Position numbers and translations under genes: made by a program
Notes under the pieces: generated by a model
The model's input: the letters and a program-made list of their open reading frames with translations, nothing else
What the model was told of the DNA's origin: nothing
Database searches by the model: none
From: Streptomyces sp. ISL-94
GTDB lineage: Bacteria; Actinomycetota; Actinomycetes; Streptomycetales; Streptomycetaceae
Direction of reading: 5' to 3'
Length of the DNA: 64,000 nt
NCBI RefSeq assembly: GCF_018614075.1
Contig: NZ_JAGGOZ010000013.1
Span: forward strand, 62,001 to 126,000
Shown: positions 25,480 to 36,161 of the stretch, one piece after another
Position numbering within the stretch: the stretch's first letter is position 1
Layout: each line of letters begins with the position of its first letter

Positions 25480-26955
25480 CTACCAGTTCGCGGGAGCGTA
25501 GTCCTTGAGGAAGACGCCGAACAGGTCCTCGCCGGCCTCGCCGCGCACGATCGGGTCGTAGACGCGGGCCGCGCCGTCGACCAGGTCGAGCGGGGCGTGG
25601 AAGCCCTCCTCGGCCAGCCGGATCTTGTCCGGGTGCGGGCGCTCGTCGGTGATCCAGCCGGTGTCGACGGCCGTCATCAGGATCTGGTCCTTCTGGAACA
25701 TCTCCTGGGCGCTGGTGCGCGTCAGCATGTTCAGCGCGGCCTTGGCCATGTTGGTGTGCGGGTGGCCGGCGCCCTTGTAGCCGCGGCTGAAGACACCCTC
25801 CATCGCGGAGACGTTGACGACGTACCTGCGGCCGGCCTCGGCCGCGGCCATCGCCGGGCGGAGCTTGCTGATCAGGATGAACGGCGCGGTGGAATTGCAC
25901 AGCTGCACTTCGAGCAGCTCGATCGGGTCCACATCGGACACCGTCTGGATCCAGCTGTTGGTGTCGTGCAGGTCCGGGACCAGGCCGCCGGCGTCGATGG
26001 CGGTGCCGGCCGCGATCCGCTCCAGGGAGGCGGAGCCGGAGACGAGCGCCAGCTCCGTGATGTCCTGGGCGCTGAGCTTCTCGCCCTTGCCGGTGGGCAG
26101 GGCGGCGACGCGGTCGACGGTGCCGCTGCCGAAGGTGCCGATGACCTCGGCGGACGGCAGCTCGCCGGCCGGCAGCGGGGCGCTCTCGGCGGCGACCAGC
26201 TCGCTGTAGGCGCCCGGGGAGCGGCGCACGGTCTGGGCGGCGTTGTTGATCAGGATGTCGAGCGGGCCCTCGGCGGCCACCGAGTCGGCGAGCGCGACGA
26301 CCTGGGCCGGGTCGCGCAGGTCGATGCCGACGATCTTCAGGCGGTGCAGCCACTCGGAGCTGTCGGGCATGGCCTTGAAGCGGCGGATCGCGTCGCTCGG
26401 GAAGCGGGTGGTGATGGTGGTGTGCGCGCCGTCGCGCAGCAGCCGCAGCGCGATGTACATGCCGATCTTGGCGCGGCCGCCCGTGAGCAGGGCGCGGCGG
26501 CCGGTCAGGTCGGTGCGGGCGTCGCGGCGCGCACGGTTGAAGGCGGCGCAGTCCTGGCAGAGCTGGTGGTAGAACGCGTCGACCTCGACGTAGCGGGTCT
26601 TGCAGACGTAGCAGGACCGCGGGCGCTGGAGTATCCCGGCGATCGGGCCCCTGGTGGCGGCGGTCAAGGCGTTGCCCTGGGTCTCGTCGTCGATGCGCTC
26701 GGCGGAGCCGGTGGCGGTGGCCTCGGTGACGGCCTTGTCGTTGGCGGTCTTGGCCGCGCGGCGCTCCTGGCGGCGGCGCTGCTTGACCGTGCGGTAGAGG
26801 CCGGCGGTGGCACGGCGTACGGTGACCGCGTCAGGGTGGTCGACGTCGAGCTTGTCCAGCTCGTCGAGCACGCTGAGGCAGAGGGCCAGCCGCTCGGGGT
26901 CGATGCCCGGCCCGCGGGCGTGCCCGTATTCCTGGCTGTCTTCGGTCACCGTCAT
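25480..26955 (-). CDS. SDR-type oxidoreductase with N-terminal extension
   Basis: 491 residues. An N-terminal helical part (about 1-100) with KQRRRQERRAAKTAND is followed by a short Cys-rich segment (CYVCKTRYVEVDAFYHQLCQDC, a possible zinc-binding knuckle). A short-chain dehydrogenase fold follows: RALLTGGRAKIGMYIALRLL, DILINNAAQT and late VVNVSAMEG. The usual YxxxK is not clear; GAGHPHTNMAKAALNML occupies that place, so a key catalytic Tyr may be absent. It is longer than standard SDRs (about 250). ATG 26953-26955 is chosen. The substrate is unknown. Confidence 0.8.
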   Translation of the reverse strand: MTVTEDSQEYGHARGPGIDPERLALCLSVLDELDKLDVDHPDAVTVRRATAGLYRTVKQRRRQERRAAKTANDKAVTEATATGSAERIDDETQGNALTAATRGPIAGILQRPRSCYVCKTRYVEVDAFYHQLCQDCAAFNRARRDARTDLTGRRALLTGGRAKIGMYIALRLLRDGAHTTITTRFPSDAIRRFKAMPDSSEWLHRLKIVGIDLRDPAQVVALADSVAAEGPLDILINNAAQTVRRSPGAYSELVAAESAPLPAGELPSAEVIGTFGSGTVDRVAALPTGKGEKLSAQDITELALVSGSASLERIAAGTAIDAGGLVPDLHDTNSWIQTVSDVDPIELLEVQLCNSTAPFILISKLRPAMAAAEAGRRYVVNVSAMEGVFSRGYKGAGHPHTNMAKAALNMLTRTSAQEMFQKDQILMTAVDTGWITDERPHPDKIRLAEEGFHAPLDLVDGAARVYDPIVRGEAGEDLFGVFLKDYAPANW

Positions 26956-27141
26956 GGCCGCTGCCGTTCCTTGCTCACTCGTCCGCATCCGCCTGCTGCG
27001 GAAGTCCCCAAAAGGGAAACTGTACGGATCCCACGGGCCGGGAACCAAACCGCTGCCGCGCCCCTCACAGCCCGAGAGCGTCCGGTCACGGCGCGCACCT
27101 GACCGGTCCTGTACTGCCGTACTACGCCCGGAGTATGAGCC

Positions 27142-27170
27142 GTGACCGCCTGTGGACGGAGGAATAGGGT
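27142..27170 (+). promoter_or_regulatory. Probable promoter of the DMT transporter gene
   Basis: GTGACC (27142-27147), a 17-base spacer and TAGGGT (27165-27170) fit a Streptomyces housekeeping-type promoter. The start codon lies 26 bases downstream of the -10 box. Confidence 0.5.
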
Positions 27171-27195
27171 AGATCGCTCGCGCATTGTGGACCTT

Positions 27196-29364
<2,169 letters not shown>

Positions 29365-29514
29365 CTAATCGTCTCGACCGGGACACGACAAGGGGCGCAA
29401 CAGGCCGTTCTCCGGCGGAATTTGACGCTCTTTCGACGAGGGGGAGGTCGGCGGGTCCGGTGATCGATGTAGCGTCGGTGTTCCCCGCACACCGAAGCAC
29501 GCAGGAGCGCACGC

Positions 29515-30960
29515 ATGAGCACCAGCACAGCCCAGATCGGCGTCACCGGGCTCGCGGTGATGGGCAGCAACCTCGCCCGGAACTTCGCCCGCAACGGTTT
29601 CACCGTGGCCGTCCACAACCGCACCGCCGCGAAGACCGAGGCGCTCGTGGCGGATTTCGGGCACGAGGGTTCTTTCGTGGCGGCCGGGTCCGCGAAGGAG
29701 TTCGTCGATGCGCTGGAGCGCCCCCGGCGCCTCATCATCATGGTGAAGGCCGGGGAGCCGACCGACGCCGTGATCCGAGAGTTCGCCCCGCTGCTGGAAG
29801 AGGGCGACGTCATCATCGACGGCGGCAACGCCCACTTCGAGGACACCCGGCGCCGTGAGAGGGAACTGCGCGCGCAGGGCATCCACTTCGTGGGCGTGGG
29901 CATCTCGGGCGGCGAGGAGGGCGCGCTGCTCGGCCCCAGCATCATGCCCGGCGGCTCCAAGGAGTCGTACGACTCCCTCGGCCCGCTGCTGGAGAAGATC
30001 TCCGCGAAGGCCGCCGACGGCACCCCGTGCACCTCCCACGTGGGCCCCGACGGCGCCGGGCACTTCGTGAAGATGGTGCACAACGGCATCGAGTACGCCG
30101 ACATGCAGCTCATCGCCGAGGCCTACCACCTGCTGCGGGAGGTCGCCGGCTACTCCCCGGCGAAGATCGCGGAGACGTTCCGGGCCTGGAACCGGGGCCG
30201 CCTGGACTCGTACCTGATCGAGATCACGGCGGAGGTGCTCGCGCACACGGACGCCGCGACCGGGCGCCCGTACGTCGACATCGTGACCGACGCCGCCGAG
30301 CAGAAGGGCACCGGGCGCTGGACCGTGCAGATCGCCCTGGACCTGGGTGTGCCGGTCTCGGGCATCGCGGAGGCGGTCTTCGCCCGTGCGGTGTCGGGCC
30401 ACGGCGACCTGCGGGCGGCCTCGCGCGGGCTCGCGGGCCCCGCGGCCGCGCCGCTCTCACCACAGGAGGCGGACGCGTTCGCCGCGCAGGTGGAGCAGGC
30501 GCTGTACGCCTCGAAGATCGTCTCGTACACGCAGGGCTTCCACCAGATCCGGGCCGGCAGCGAGGAGTACGGCTGGGGCGTGGACCTGGGCGCGGTGGCC
30601 TCGCTGTGGCGCGGCGGCTGCATCATCCGGGCCGCGTTCCTGGACCGGATCCGGGCCGCCTACGACGCGCAGCCCGGGCTGCCGAGCCTGCTGGCGGACG
30701 CCCACTTCGCGGAGGAGATCGGGGCCGCCCAGGAGGGCTGGCGGTCGGTCCTGGTGGCGGCGGTGCGCCAGGGCATCCCGGTGCCGGCCTTCGCGGCCTC
30801 GCTGGCGTACTACGACGCCCTGCGCACGGAGCGGCTGCCCGCGGCCCTCACGCAGGGGCAGCGGGACTTCTTCGGGGCGCACACCTACCGGCGCACCGAC
30901 CGCGAGGGTTCGTTCCACACCCTCTGGAGCGGCGACCGCTCCGAGGTCCGCACGGACTGA
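29515..30960 (+). CDS. gnd: 6-phosphogluconate dehydrogenase, decarboxylating (NADP+)
   Basis: 481 residues, the standard long-chain form. The N-terminal NADP-binding Rossmann motif is GVTGLAVMGSNLARN, with VHNRTAAKTE following beta-2. The substrate motif GISGGEEGALLGPS and catalytic region GAGHFVKMVHNGIEY (Lys and His/Asn) are intact, and the C-terminal GTGRWTVQ and FHTLWSGDRSE are present. It converts 6-phosphogluconate to ribulose 5-phosphate in the oxidative pentose phosphate pathway. It is divergent from the Rpf/M23 gene across 186 bases. Confidence 0.96.
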   Translation: MSTSTAQIGVTGLAVMGSNLARNFARNGFTVAVHNRTAAKTEALVADFGHEGSFVAAGSAKEFVDALERPRRLIIMVKAGEPTDAVIREFAPLLEEGDVIIDGGNAHFEDTRRRERELRAQGIHFVGVGISGGEEGALLGPSIMPGGSKESYDSLGPLLEKISAKAADGTPCTSHVGPDGAGHFVKMVHNGIEYADMQLIAEAYHLLREVAGYSPAKIAETFRAWNRGRLDSYLIEITAEVLAHTDAATGRPYVDIVTDAAEQKGTGRWTVQIALDLGVPVSGIAEAVFARAVSGHGDLRAASRGLAGPAAAPLSPQEADAFAAQVEQALYASKIVSYTQGFHQIRAGSEEYGWGVDLGAVASLWRGGCIIRAAFLDRIRAAYDAQPGLPSLLADAHFAEEIGAAQEGWRSVLVAAVRQGIPVPAFAASLAYYDALRTERLPAALTQGQRDFFGAHTYRRTDREGSFHTLWSGDRSEVRTD

Positions 30961-30981
30961 GGCCGCTCGGCTCGGAACCGG

Positions 30982-31182
30982 TCAGCTCCAGGGCCCGGGC
31001 TGCGGGATGGGCGCGGGCCCTGGCGGCGGCGGCACCGGGTCCGGCTCCGGGACGGGGCCGGGCACGGGCGGCACGGGGCGCGGGACCGGCCCGGGGCCCG
31101 GGAAGGGGCTGGGGTCCGGGGTCGGCTCGGGCTCAGGCACCGGCGGCTGTGTCTCTTCGGCTTTTCGCACCATGCAGTCCAT
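30982..31182 (-). CDS. Small proline-rich protein
   Basis: 66 residues starting MDCMVRKAEETQPPVPEPEP and then almost wholly Pro/Gly/Val with PGPGPVPRPVPP-like repeats. There is no signal peptide. It lies convergent with gnd and upstream of the racemase gene. Low complexity makes coding status uncertain, but such short Pro-rich proteins are common in Streptomyces. A GGGAAA run precedes the ATG at 31180-31182. Confidence 0.45.
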   Translation of the reverse strand: MDCMVRKAEETQPPVPEPEPTPDPSPFPGPGPVPRPVPPVPGPVPEPDPVPPPPGPAPIPQPGPWS

Positions 31183-31209
31183 TTTCCCGCGATTGCGGCG
31201 GAAATGCCC

Positions 31210-31869
31210 TTAGGAGTCTCCCGACCCCGCCCGCAGGACCGCGGCCAGGCCCAGGGCGGGACTGGCCAGCACCGGGATCCGGGTCGTGACGAGATCCGCG
31301 GCGCCTGCCATGGAGGCCTGGGCCAGCACGATGACGTCGGCGTCCGCTTCGGGGACGGCGTCGGCGGCCGCGGCCACCAGGGCGAGGTTCCCGGCGATGT
31401 CCCCCGCTTCGAAGCGCTCCCAGGCCCCGGCGACCAAGTGGCTGCGGATCGACACCGGCCGCTCACCGGCTTCCTCGGCCAGCAGCTCGCAGGTGGGGGC
31501 GAACGTCGACTCGACGGTGGCCAGTACGGCGATCCGCGCGCCGGTGGCCGCCGCGGCGGCCGCCATCGGCCGGTCCACGCGCAGCACCGGGACGCCGAGC
31601 TCCGGAGCCAGGGACTCCGCGGTCGCCCCGATCGTCGAGCAGGTGACCAGCACGGGCGCCTGCCCGCCGGACACGGCCTCGGCGAGCACTTCCAGCAGGG
31701 CCGGAGCCACCGCCCCCGGCCCTTCGACGCGCGCCCGGGCCAGCAGCTCCGGAACCACCAGGTGCCGCAGCACGGCTCCGGGGTGGTTCCGGTCCCGCAG
31801 GGCGTCGAAGACCGGAACGTGCGCGGGCGAGGTGTGCAGCAGGACCGGGCCGGGGCGGGCGGTCACCAC
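31210..31869 (-). CDS. Aspartate/glutamate racemase superfamily protein
   Basis: 219 residues with the first catalytic cysteine in VTCSTIGATAE. At the second active-site position the sequence is VLAQASMAGA, so the second cysteine is missing, as in decarboxylase- or isomerase-like members and some hydantoin-racemase relatives. True two-base racemase activity is therefore doubtful. Its start overlaps the end of the GNAT gene, so GNAT and racemase are one transcript. The substrate is unknown. Confidence 0.8.
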   Translation of the reverse strand: MVTARPGPVLLHTSPAHVPVFDALRDRNHPGAVLRHLVVPELLARARVEGPGAVAPALLEVLAEAVSGGQAPVLVTCSTIGATAESLAPELGVPVLRVDRPMAAAAAATGARIAVLATVESTFAPTCELLAEEAGERPVSIRSHLVAGAWERFEAGDIAGNLALVAAAADAVPEADADVIVLAQASMAGAADLVTTRIPVLASPALGLAAVLRAGSGDS

Positions 31870-32204
31870 AGGTCCGAGTCGCCGGCGAGCTGCGCCTTCG
31901 CCGCGGCCACGACCCCGGCCGGCGCCTCCGGTGCCTGGTCGGGGTGATGGGCGGCCCAGCTCGCGGCATACGGGCAGAGCGGCACCACGGGCACGCCCTC
32001 GTCGGCGGCGATCCCGTGGAAGGTCTTCACCAGCGACCCGGCGATACCGCGCCCCTCGTGGCCCGGCTCGACGATGGTGTGCACCGCCACCAGGGCATGG
32101 GGCTCCGCGGCGAGCACGAAGTACGCGATGAACCCGACCACCGCCCCGTCCTCGACGGCCAGCAGCCTTCCGGCCCCGCGCTCGTCCTCGAACCCGACCG
32201 CCAC
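31863..32204 (-). CDS. GNAT-like N-acetyltransferase (NATD1/YidJ type)
   Basis: 113 residues with VAVHTIVEPGHEGRGIAGSL (acetyl-CoA loop of GxGxA type) and VPVVPLCPYAASWAAHHPDQ, the paired signature of the small GCN5-related family PF14542. It ends within the start of the racemase gene and begins 16 bases after the panD stop on the same strand, so panD-GNAT-racemase probably form one operon. The acceptor is unknown. Confidence 0.85.
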   Translation of the reverse strand: MAVGFEDERGAGRLLAVEDGAVVGFIAYFVLAAEPHALVAVHTIVEPGHEGRGIAGSLVKTFHGIAADEGVPVVPLCPYAASWAAHHPDQAPEAPAGVVAAAKAQLAGDSDLW

Positions 32205-32219
32205 GGTCCCCGACTCCCC

Positions 32220-32639
32220 TCAGACAGCCACGGCGTGCGGGCTGCGCTCCTGATCCGTACCCGGCACCGGGGCGGAGGGGTCCGCGCCCAGCTCGACGAT
32301 CCGGTTGTCCGCGTCGACGTGCACGACGCGGGGCTTCAGCGCCCGCGCCTCGGCGTCCTCGACCTGCGCGTAGCTGATCAGGATGACCAGGTCTCCGGGG
32401 TGCACGAGGTGCGCGGCGGCCCCGTTGATCCCGATCACGCCGGACCCCCGCTCGCCCTCGATGACGTAGGTCTCCAGCCGCGCCCCGTTGGTGATGTCCA
32501 CGATGTGGACCAGCTCCCCGGGCAGCAGATCGGCGGCGTCCAGCAGATCGGCGTCGATGGTCACGGACCCGACGTAGTGCAGGTCGGCCTGGGTGACGGT
32601 CGCTCTGTGGATCTTGGACTTGAACATGGTACGAAACAT
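32220..32639 (-). CDS. panD: Aspartate 1-decarboxylase proenzyme
   Basis: 139 residues. It makes beta-alanine from aspartate for pantothenate synthesis. The N-terminus [19 protein letters not shown] and the self-cleavage site Gly24-Ser25 (HYVGSVTID) are intact. Starting at ATG 32637-32639 puts the pyruvoyl serine exactly at position 25, as in characterised PanD, and GGGAG lies seven bases upstream, so the longer upstream frame is rejected. Tyr in [12 protein letters not shown]-type C-terminal half is family-like. The C-terminus carries a short extension. Confidence 0.95.
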   Translation of the reverse strand: MFRTMFKSKIHRATVTQADLHYVGSVTIDADLLDAADLLPGELVHIVDITNGARLETYVIEGERGSGVIGINGAAAHLVHPGDLVILISYAQVEDAEARALKPRVVHVDADNRIVELGADPSAPVPGTDQERSPHAVAV

Positions 32640-32786
32640 GAAGAAGCTCCCGAAATGTCTGCTCCCTGCCTGCTTTTCCAGGTCAAGGGCGGTCTCCGGA
32701 GCGTACAACTATTCGCATGTTCGGTCAGCTGTCTCCAGGTGTTACAGGACTCACGCTGACCCATTGCTGATTTTCATGACGAATAA

Positions 32787-33000
32787 TCAGGTTAATGCGG
32801 ACTGCGATCTGCGGGCCGGAAGAACCCAGGGTACGTAGGCGCATGCCATCAGTGCGCTGACCGCGAGCGAGTCACGGGCAGGGGCCGCGGCCGAGCGGTA
32901 GGGCGACCACACGAAGCCGGTCGCCGACACGGGAGAGCGCGGCGGCCACAAGGGCGTGCGGGAAACGCATGTCGCGGGTGGCGGAGGAGGCCACCGAGGC
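32787..33000 (-). pseudogene. MFS transporter N-terminal remnant
   Basis: MRFPHALVAAALSRVGDRL and VVALPL look like the first helix region of an MFS efflux protein. The match then continues in another frame as SLAVSALMACAYVPWVL before stopping. At most 70 residues remain, with a frameshift and a missing 3-prime part. Confidence 0.5.
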
Positions 33001-33079
33001 GACTCCGGAGTACGGGCAGGGCCGCCACAGGGAAGGCCCGGTGCCCGCGGGCGCCGGGGAAGGGAGCGCGGCATGGCAC

Positions 33080-33310
33080 TCAATGATCCGTAAGGCGGCC
33101 GCCCGCGCCACCGCCGAGTGCGAGGACGGCGTCCCGCTGTTCCGGGAATGCCAGAAGGACAACCTGCTTGTTCGGGTAGTGGTGCAGCGGACCGGCCCGC
33201 GTAAGCCCGGCCTCCTCCGCAATGTCATTGAGGCTCCCGGCTCGGAATCCCCGGGCGGAGAACACCTCCAGCTGCTTTGGGATGTACTCACACCCGGTAC
33301 TGGAACCGCC
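33080..33310 (-). pseudogene. TetR-family regulator remnant
   Basis: LEVFSARGFRAGSLNDIAEE then AGLTRAGPLHHYPNKQ and EQRDAV match the TetR DNA-binding domain (helix-turn-helix and LHHYPNK). No proper start precedes it and the ligand-binding domain is absent. With the MFS fragment it looks like a decayed tetR-efflux pair left at the edge of the defence island. Confidence 0.55.
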
Positions 33311-33495
33311 GCTGGTGGCTGTTGCTGACCAGGTCGCCACCGGGTGGCGCTGATCAGAAGGTCTCAGGCCAGTCGTGGTGACGGTGTCCCCCTTCTTCCG
33401 CAAGTCCGCGGTGCCCGCACGGCCATATGCGCTGCCGTGCCCGTCGGCGCGCGCTGAAGTACGGGATCGGCCATGGGTGCGGCCATCTGCAGGCG

Positions 33496-34269
33496 TTAGG
33501 TGTACGGATGTGGGAAAGGCTTGAGTATGCCGAGGCGCTGCAGTTCGACGATGTGCTCTGCCGTGCGACGCGGTGCTTCACCGCCGGTCACCAGCACACC
33601 CGCCTCGATGTTGCGCCGAGCAGCGGACTCGGTCAGGTTGGCGCTGCCGAGCAGAAGAGTGCGACGGTCGGCGACCGCCAGCTTGGCGTGCTGACGTGAG
33701 CGGCCCTTTTCGGCCGGGCCCCGTTCCCAGATCCACATCCGCAGGCCGGGCACGGACGCGAACGCTTCGGCTGGTTCCCTCCCCGAGAGCAGGCCGCCTG
33801 CGCCGGCCAGGGTTTCGACCACGACGTGCGTCTGCACGCCCCTGCCCGCAGCCTCTGTCAGGGCCTTTGTCAAGGCGGGATACGGGCGAGCCGCGTACGT
33901 CATCGCCAGCAGTTCGTGCTGTGCCTCGTTGATGACCTCGACCAGCACTTGGGCGGTGGCGCGGACCGGCACTCCCGGTGTCGAGGGACCGCTCCACACG
34001 GTGCGGACCCGGACTGTGTCCCGGGCCTGCCGCCAGGCAGCGACATAGCCGCGCACGTAGGCAGCCGCCTCGGAGGCAGGCACCGACTCCGACTCCATGG
34101 CGTCGTAGAGCGCCGCGACAGCCACGCTGACTCCCGGTGTCGCCAGCTCGGTCAGTATCCGTTCCCTGGTGCGTCCCTGGGCGAGCAGGCCGGCGAGGTC
34201 CTTGCTGCGAGAGAGGCCGAGGGCCGCGACGGCGGCCTCGGCAGCGCCCTCGAACGCAGGTCGGCTCAC
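33496..34269 (-). CDS. drmC: DISARM component DrmC, phospholipase D-like protein
   Basis: 257 residues with a single PLD/HKD motif (QHAKLAVADRRTLLLGSANL: His-x-Lys-x4-Asp then GSxN). The N-terminal half is helical. In DISARM, DrmC is a PLD-domain protein that is not strictly needed in some tested systems (literature knowledge). GTG 34267-34269 overlaps the drmB stop as GTGA, giving a tight drmA-drmB-drmC operon in the canonical order. One HKD copy suggests it acts as a dimer. Confidence 0.87.
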   Translation of the reverse strand: MSRPAFEGAAEAAVAALGLSRSKDLAGLLAQGRTRERILTELATPGVSVAVAALYDAMESESVPASEAAAYVRGYVAAWRQARDTVRVRTVWSGPSTPGVPVRATAQVLVEVINEAQHELLAMTYAARPYPALTKALTEAAGRGVQTHVVVETLAGAGGLLSGREPAEAFASVPGLRMWIWERGPAEKGRSRQHAKLAVADRRTLLLGSANLTESAARRNIEAGVLVTGGEAPRRTAEHIVELQRLGILKPFPHPYT

Positions 34270-36161
34270 GGCAGCAGACCGACCGGCGTCAGCACCGGGT
34301 CCCGGTCCCCGGTCAGCGGGACGAGGAACCGGCGGTCCAGGAACCGGTTGCCGCGTTCGCACGTGGTTTCCGAGACGAACAGGCAGACATGGCACGCGGC
34401 TCCGTGGAGGAAGTCAGCCGGGTCCTGTGGCAGGCGCTCGGCGCAGAGCGGGTCGGCCGAGCAGTGGCGGGCGTCGGTCAGGGCCCGGCGCACGATCCGG
34501 TCGAACTCCCGCTCTTCGGCCAGGGACACCAGACCGCCCAGGGTGCCCTCGGAGTCCGGGACGGCGGTGTAGATGAGGATGCCGGTCCTCGGATTGTGTT
34601 CGTCGCCCGCGTAGATCCGTTCGGCGAGCGAGGCGGAGTTGTAGCCGCACTCCAGGGCGATGGTGCGGATCAGCAGGTGGGAGAGGGTGTGCAGGGCGAT
34701 GTACCGCGCTCCGGGCCAACCGGAGTACGGGTCGAAGTCACTGGTCTTGCGGTCTGACTTCCGGTTGGCACGAAACCGTGCGTACGCCTTTCTGTGCGCC
34801 TCCATCTGCGGCGACTTCTCCATCCGAGCGACCCACTCGGCCATCAGACCGTCCCGCACGCGCAGGAAGACGCCCTCGCCGCGCACCTCACTCGCCGGTA
34901 CCCAGTTCCGGATCCCGCGGGACAGTTCGACGCGCGTGGCGATCTCCGGTGATTCGGGGTCGGGCGCGTCGAGTCGGGTGAACCCGATCAGCGCCCGTGC
35001 CTCACGCAGCCGCTCTACCTGCCTGATATCGGCGAAGAACTCGCTCAGACGGGCCGGCACGGGCATCTGCCGGAGTGCGAAGTCGTCGCTGGGGGTGGGA
35101 ACGGGACCGGAGAGCGCGTCCCATTCGGGTCCGAAGAGGTCGGCCTGGACGTCGGGGGCGGAGGGGGCAGACCCGGTGGCCCCCTGCTTGCGGGCCGTGA
35201 TCGCCGCGACCACCGCGTCGGCGTCGAACTCCTTCAGGAAGGTGAACTTGGGCATGCGCGACATGAAGTCGAACTGCCCCCGGTCTTCGATCAGTTCGAG
35301 GTCGGGCCAGTGGTCGTCCAGCAGCTTGCCGATGTCTCCGCCCTGCGCCTTGGGCAGTGCCAGGGCGCTGAGGGTGAGCGGGAACCACTGGTTGGACGCG
35401 CCCGCCACCATCAGGACCGGCTCCCGGCCGCAGCCGTTCGTCTCGTAGGTGCCGAGGTGCGGATGCCGTCCACGGCACCGGGGCAGATTCCGCCGGCCTC
35501 GTTCACCCATGGCTTCCCGGATGTTGCGCTTCACGCCGCAGGCGACGCACTCGATGGTGACGTTGGCGGCCTGGTTTCCGCCGTGGTCCTTCATGCGCAG
35601 CTTCGGGCGCGGTGTCTTGCCGCAGGCCTGCCCACGGTGCACATACGGGGTGTACGGGAACTCGTCGAGATGGCCGGCGGTACACACGAGGGTGAAACGG
35701 GCCGCCACGGCGAGCGGCTTCCCCCGCTTGCAGTCGTGGACGAACTTCGCCTCGTGCGGCGTCCGTGGGTTGGCGTTGACGAAGGCGAACTCGCCCGAGT
35801 CGATCGCGGCCAGCACATTGCACGCGGTGCAGCGCAGCCACTGCGGGAACGGCGTGACGGGCACTCCGACCCCCTGTGCCGCCCAGCCCTTCGGGTCCGC
35901 GTCGGCGCCCTCCAGCCAGGGGGCGGCCCGCAACTGCTCGACCTGGCCGCGTCCATAGCGCTGGAGCGACCGGTTGACGGCGGCGCGCAGCCGGGGCTCG
36001 TCGATGTCGTAGTCGGTGACACCGGAGTGACTCCAGGAGTCGATTCCCCGGATCAGGACCGAGAAGTTGGGCAGGTCTACGAGGGCGCCGACTCCGGCGG
36101 TGAACATGAGGTGGCTGGGCCGTACGGTGCCGACCCTGCGGTTGCTGCCCTGGCTGCTCAT
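34266..36161 (-). CDS. drmB: DISARM component DrmB, DUF1998 protein
   Basis: 631 residues. Zinc-finger-like Cys clusters include LRCTACNV (about 111) and IECVACG (about 204), plus CTAGHLDEFPY. The C-terminal DUF1998 domain is marked by ALHTLSHLLIR, ECGYNSASLAERIY, GILIYTAVPDSEGTLGGLV and CHVCLFVSETTCERGNRFLDR. DrmB partners the DrmA helicase in DISARM, where the pair binds DNA. ATG 36159-36161 overlaps the drmA stop by four bases. The in-frame sequence upstream of 36161 is drmA's own C-terminus in another frame. Confidence 0.9.
   Translation of the reverse strand: MSSQGSNRRVGTVRPSHLMFTAGVGALVDLPNFSVLIRGIDSWSHSGVTDYDIDEPRLRAAVNRSLQRYGRGQVEQLRAAPWLEGADADPKGWAAQGVGVPVTPFPQWLRCTACNVLAAIDSGEFAFVNANPRTPHEAKFVHDCKRGKPLAVAARFTLVCTAGHLDEFPYTPYVHRGQACGKTPRPKLRMKDHGGNQAANVTIECVACGVKRNIREAMGERGRRNLPRCRGRHPHLGTYETNGCGREPVLMVAGASNQWFPLTLSALALPKAQGGDIGKLLDDHWPDLELIEDRGQFDFMSRMPKFTFLKEFDADAVVAAITARKQGATGSAPSAPDVQADLFGPEWDALSGPVPTPSDDFALRQMPVPARLSEFFADIRQVERLREARALIGFTRLDAPDPESPEIATRVELSRGIRNWVPASEVRGEGVFLRVRDGLMAEWVARMEKSPQMEAHRKAYARFRANRKSDRKTSDFDPYSGWPGARYIALHTLSHLLIRTIALECGYNSASLAERIYAGDEHNPRTGILIYTAVPDSEGTLGGLVSLAEEREFDRIVRRALTDARHCSADPLCAERLPQDPADFLHGAACHVCLFVSETTCERGNRFLDRRFLVPLTGDRDPVLTPVGLLP

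Noticed and set aside
25082-25501. 139-codon plus-strand ORF beside the SDR terminator
   Set aside because: No domain. It crosses the SDR terminator and runs into the SDR gene antisense.
32969-33328. 119-codon plus-strand ORF over the TetR remnant
   Set aside because: The minus strand encodes recognisable TetR residues, whereas the plus frame has none.
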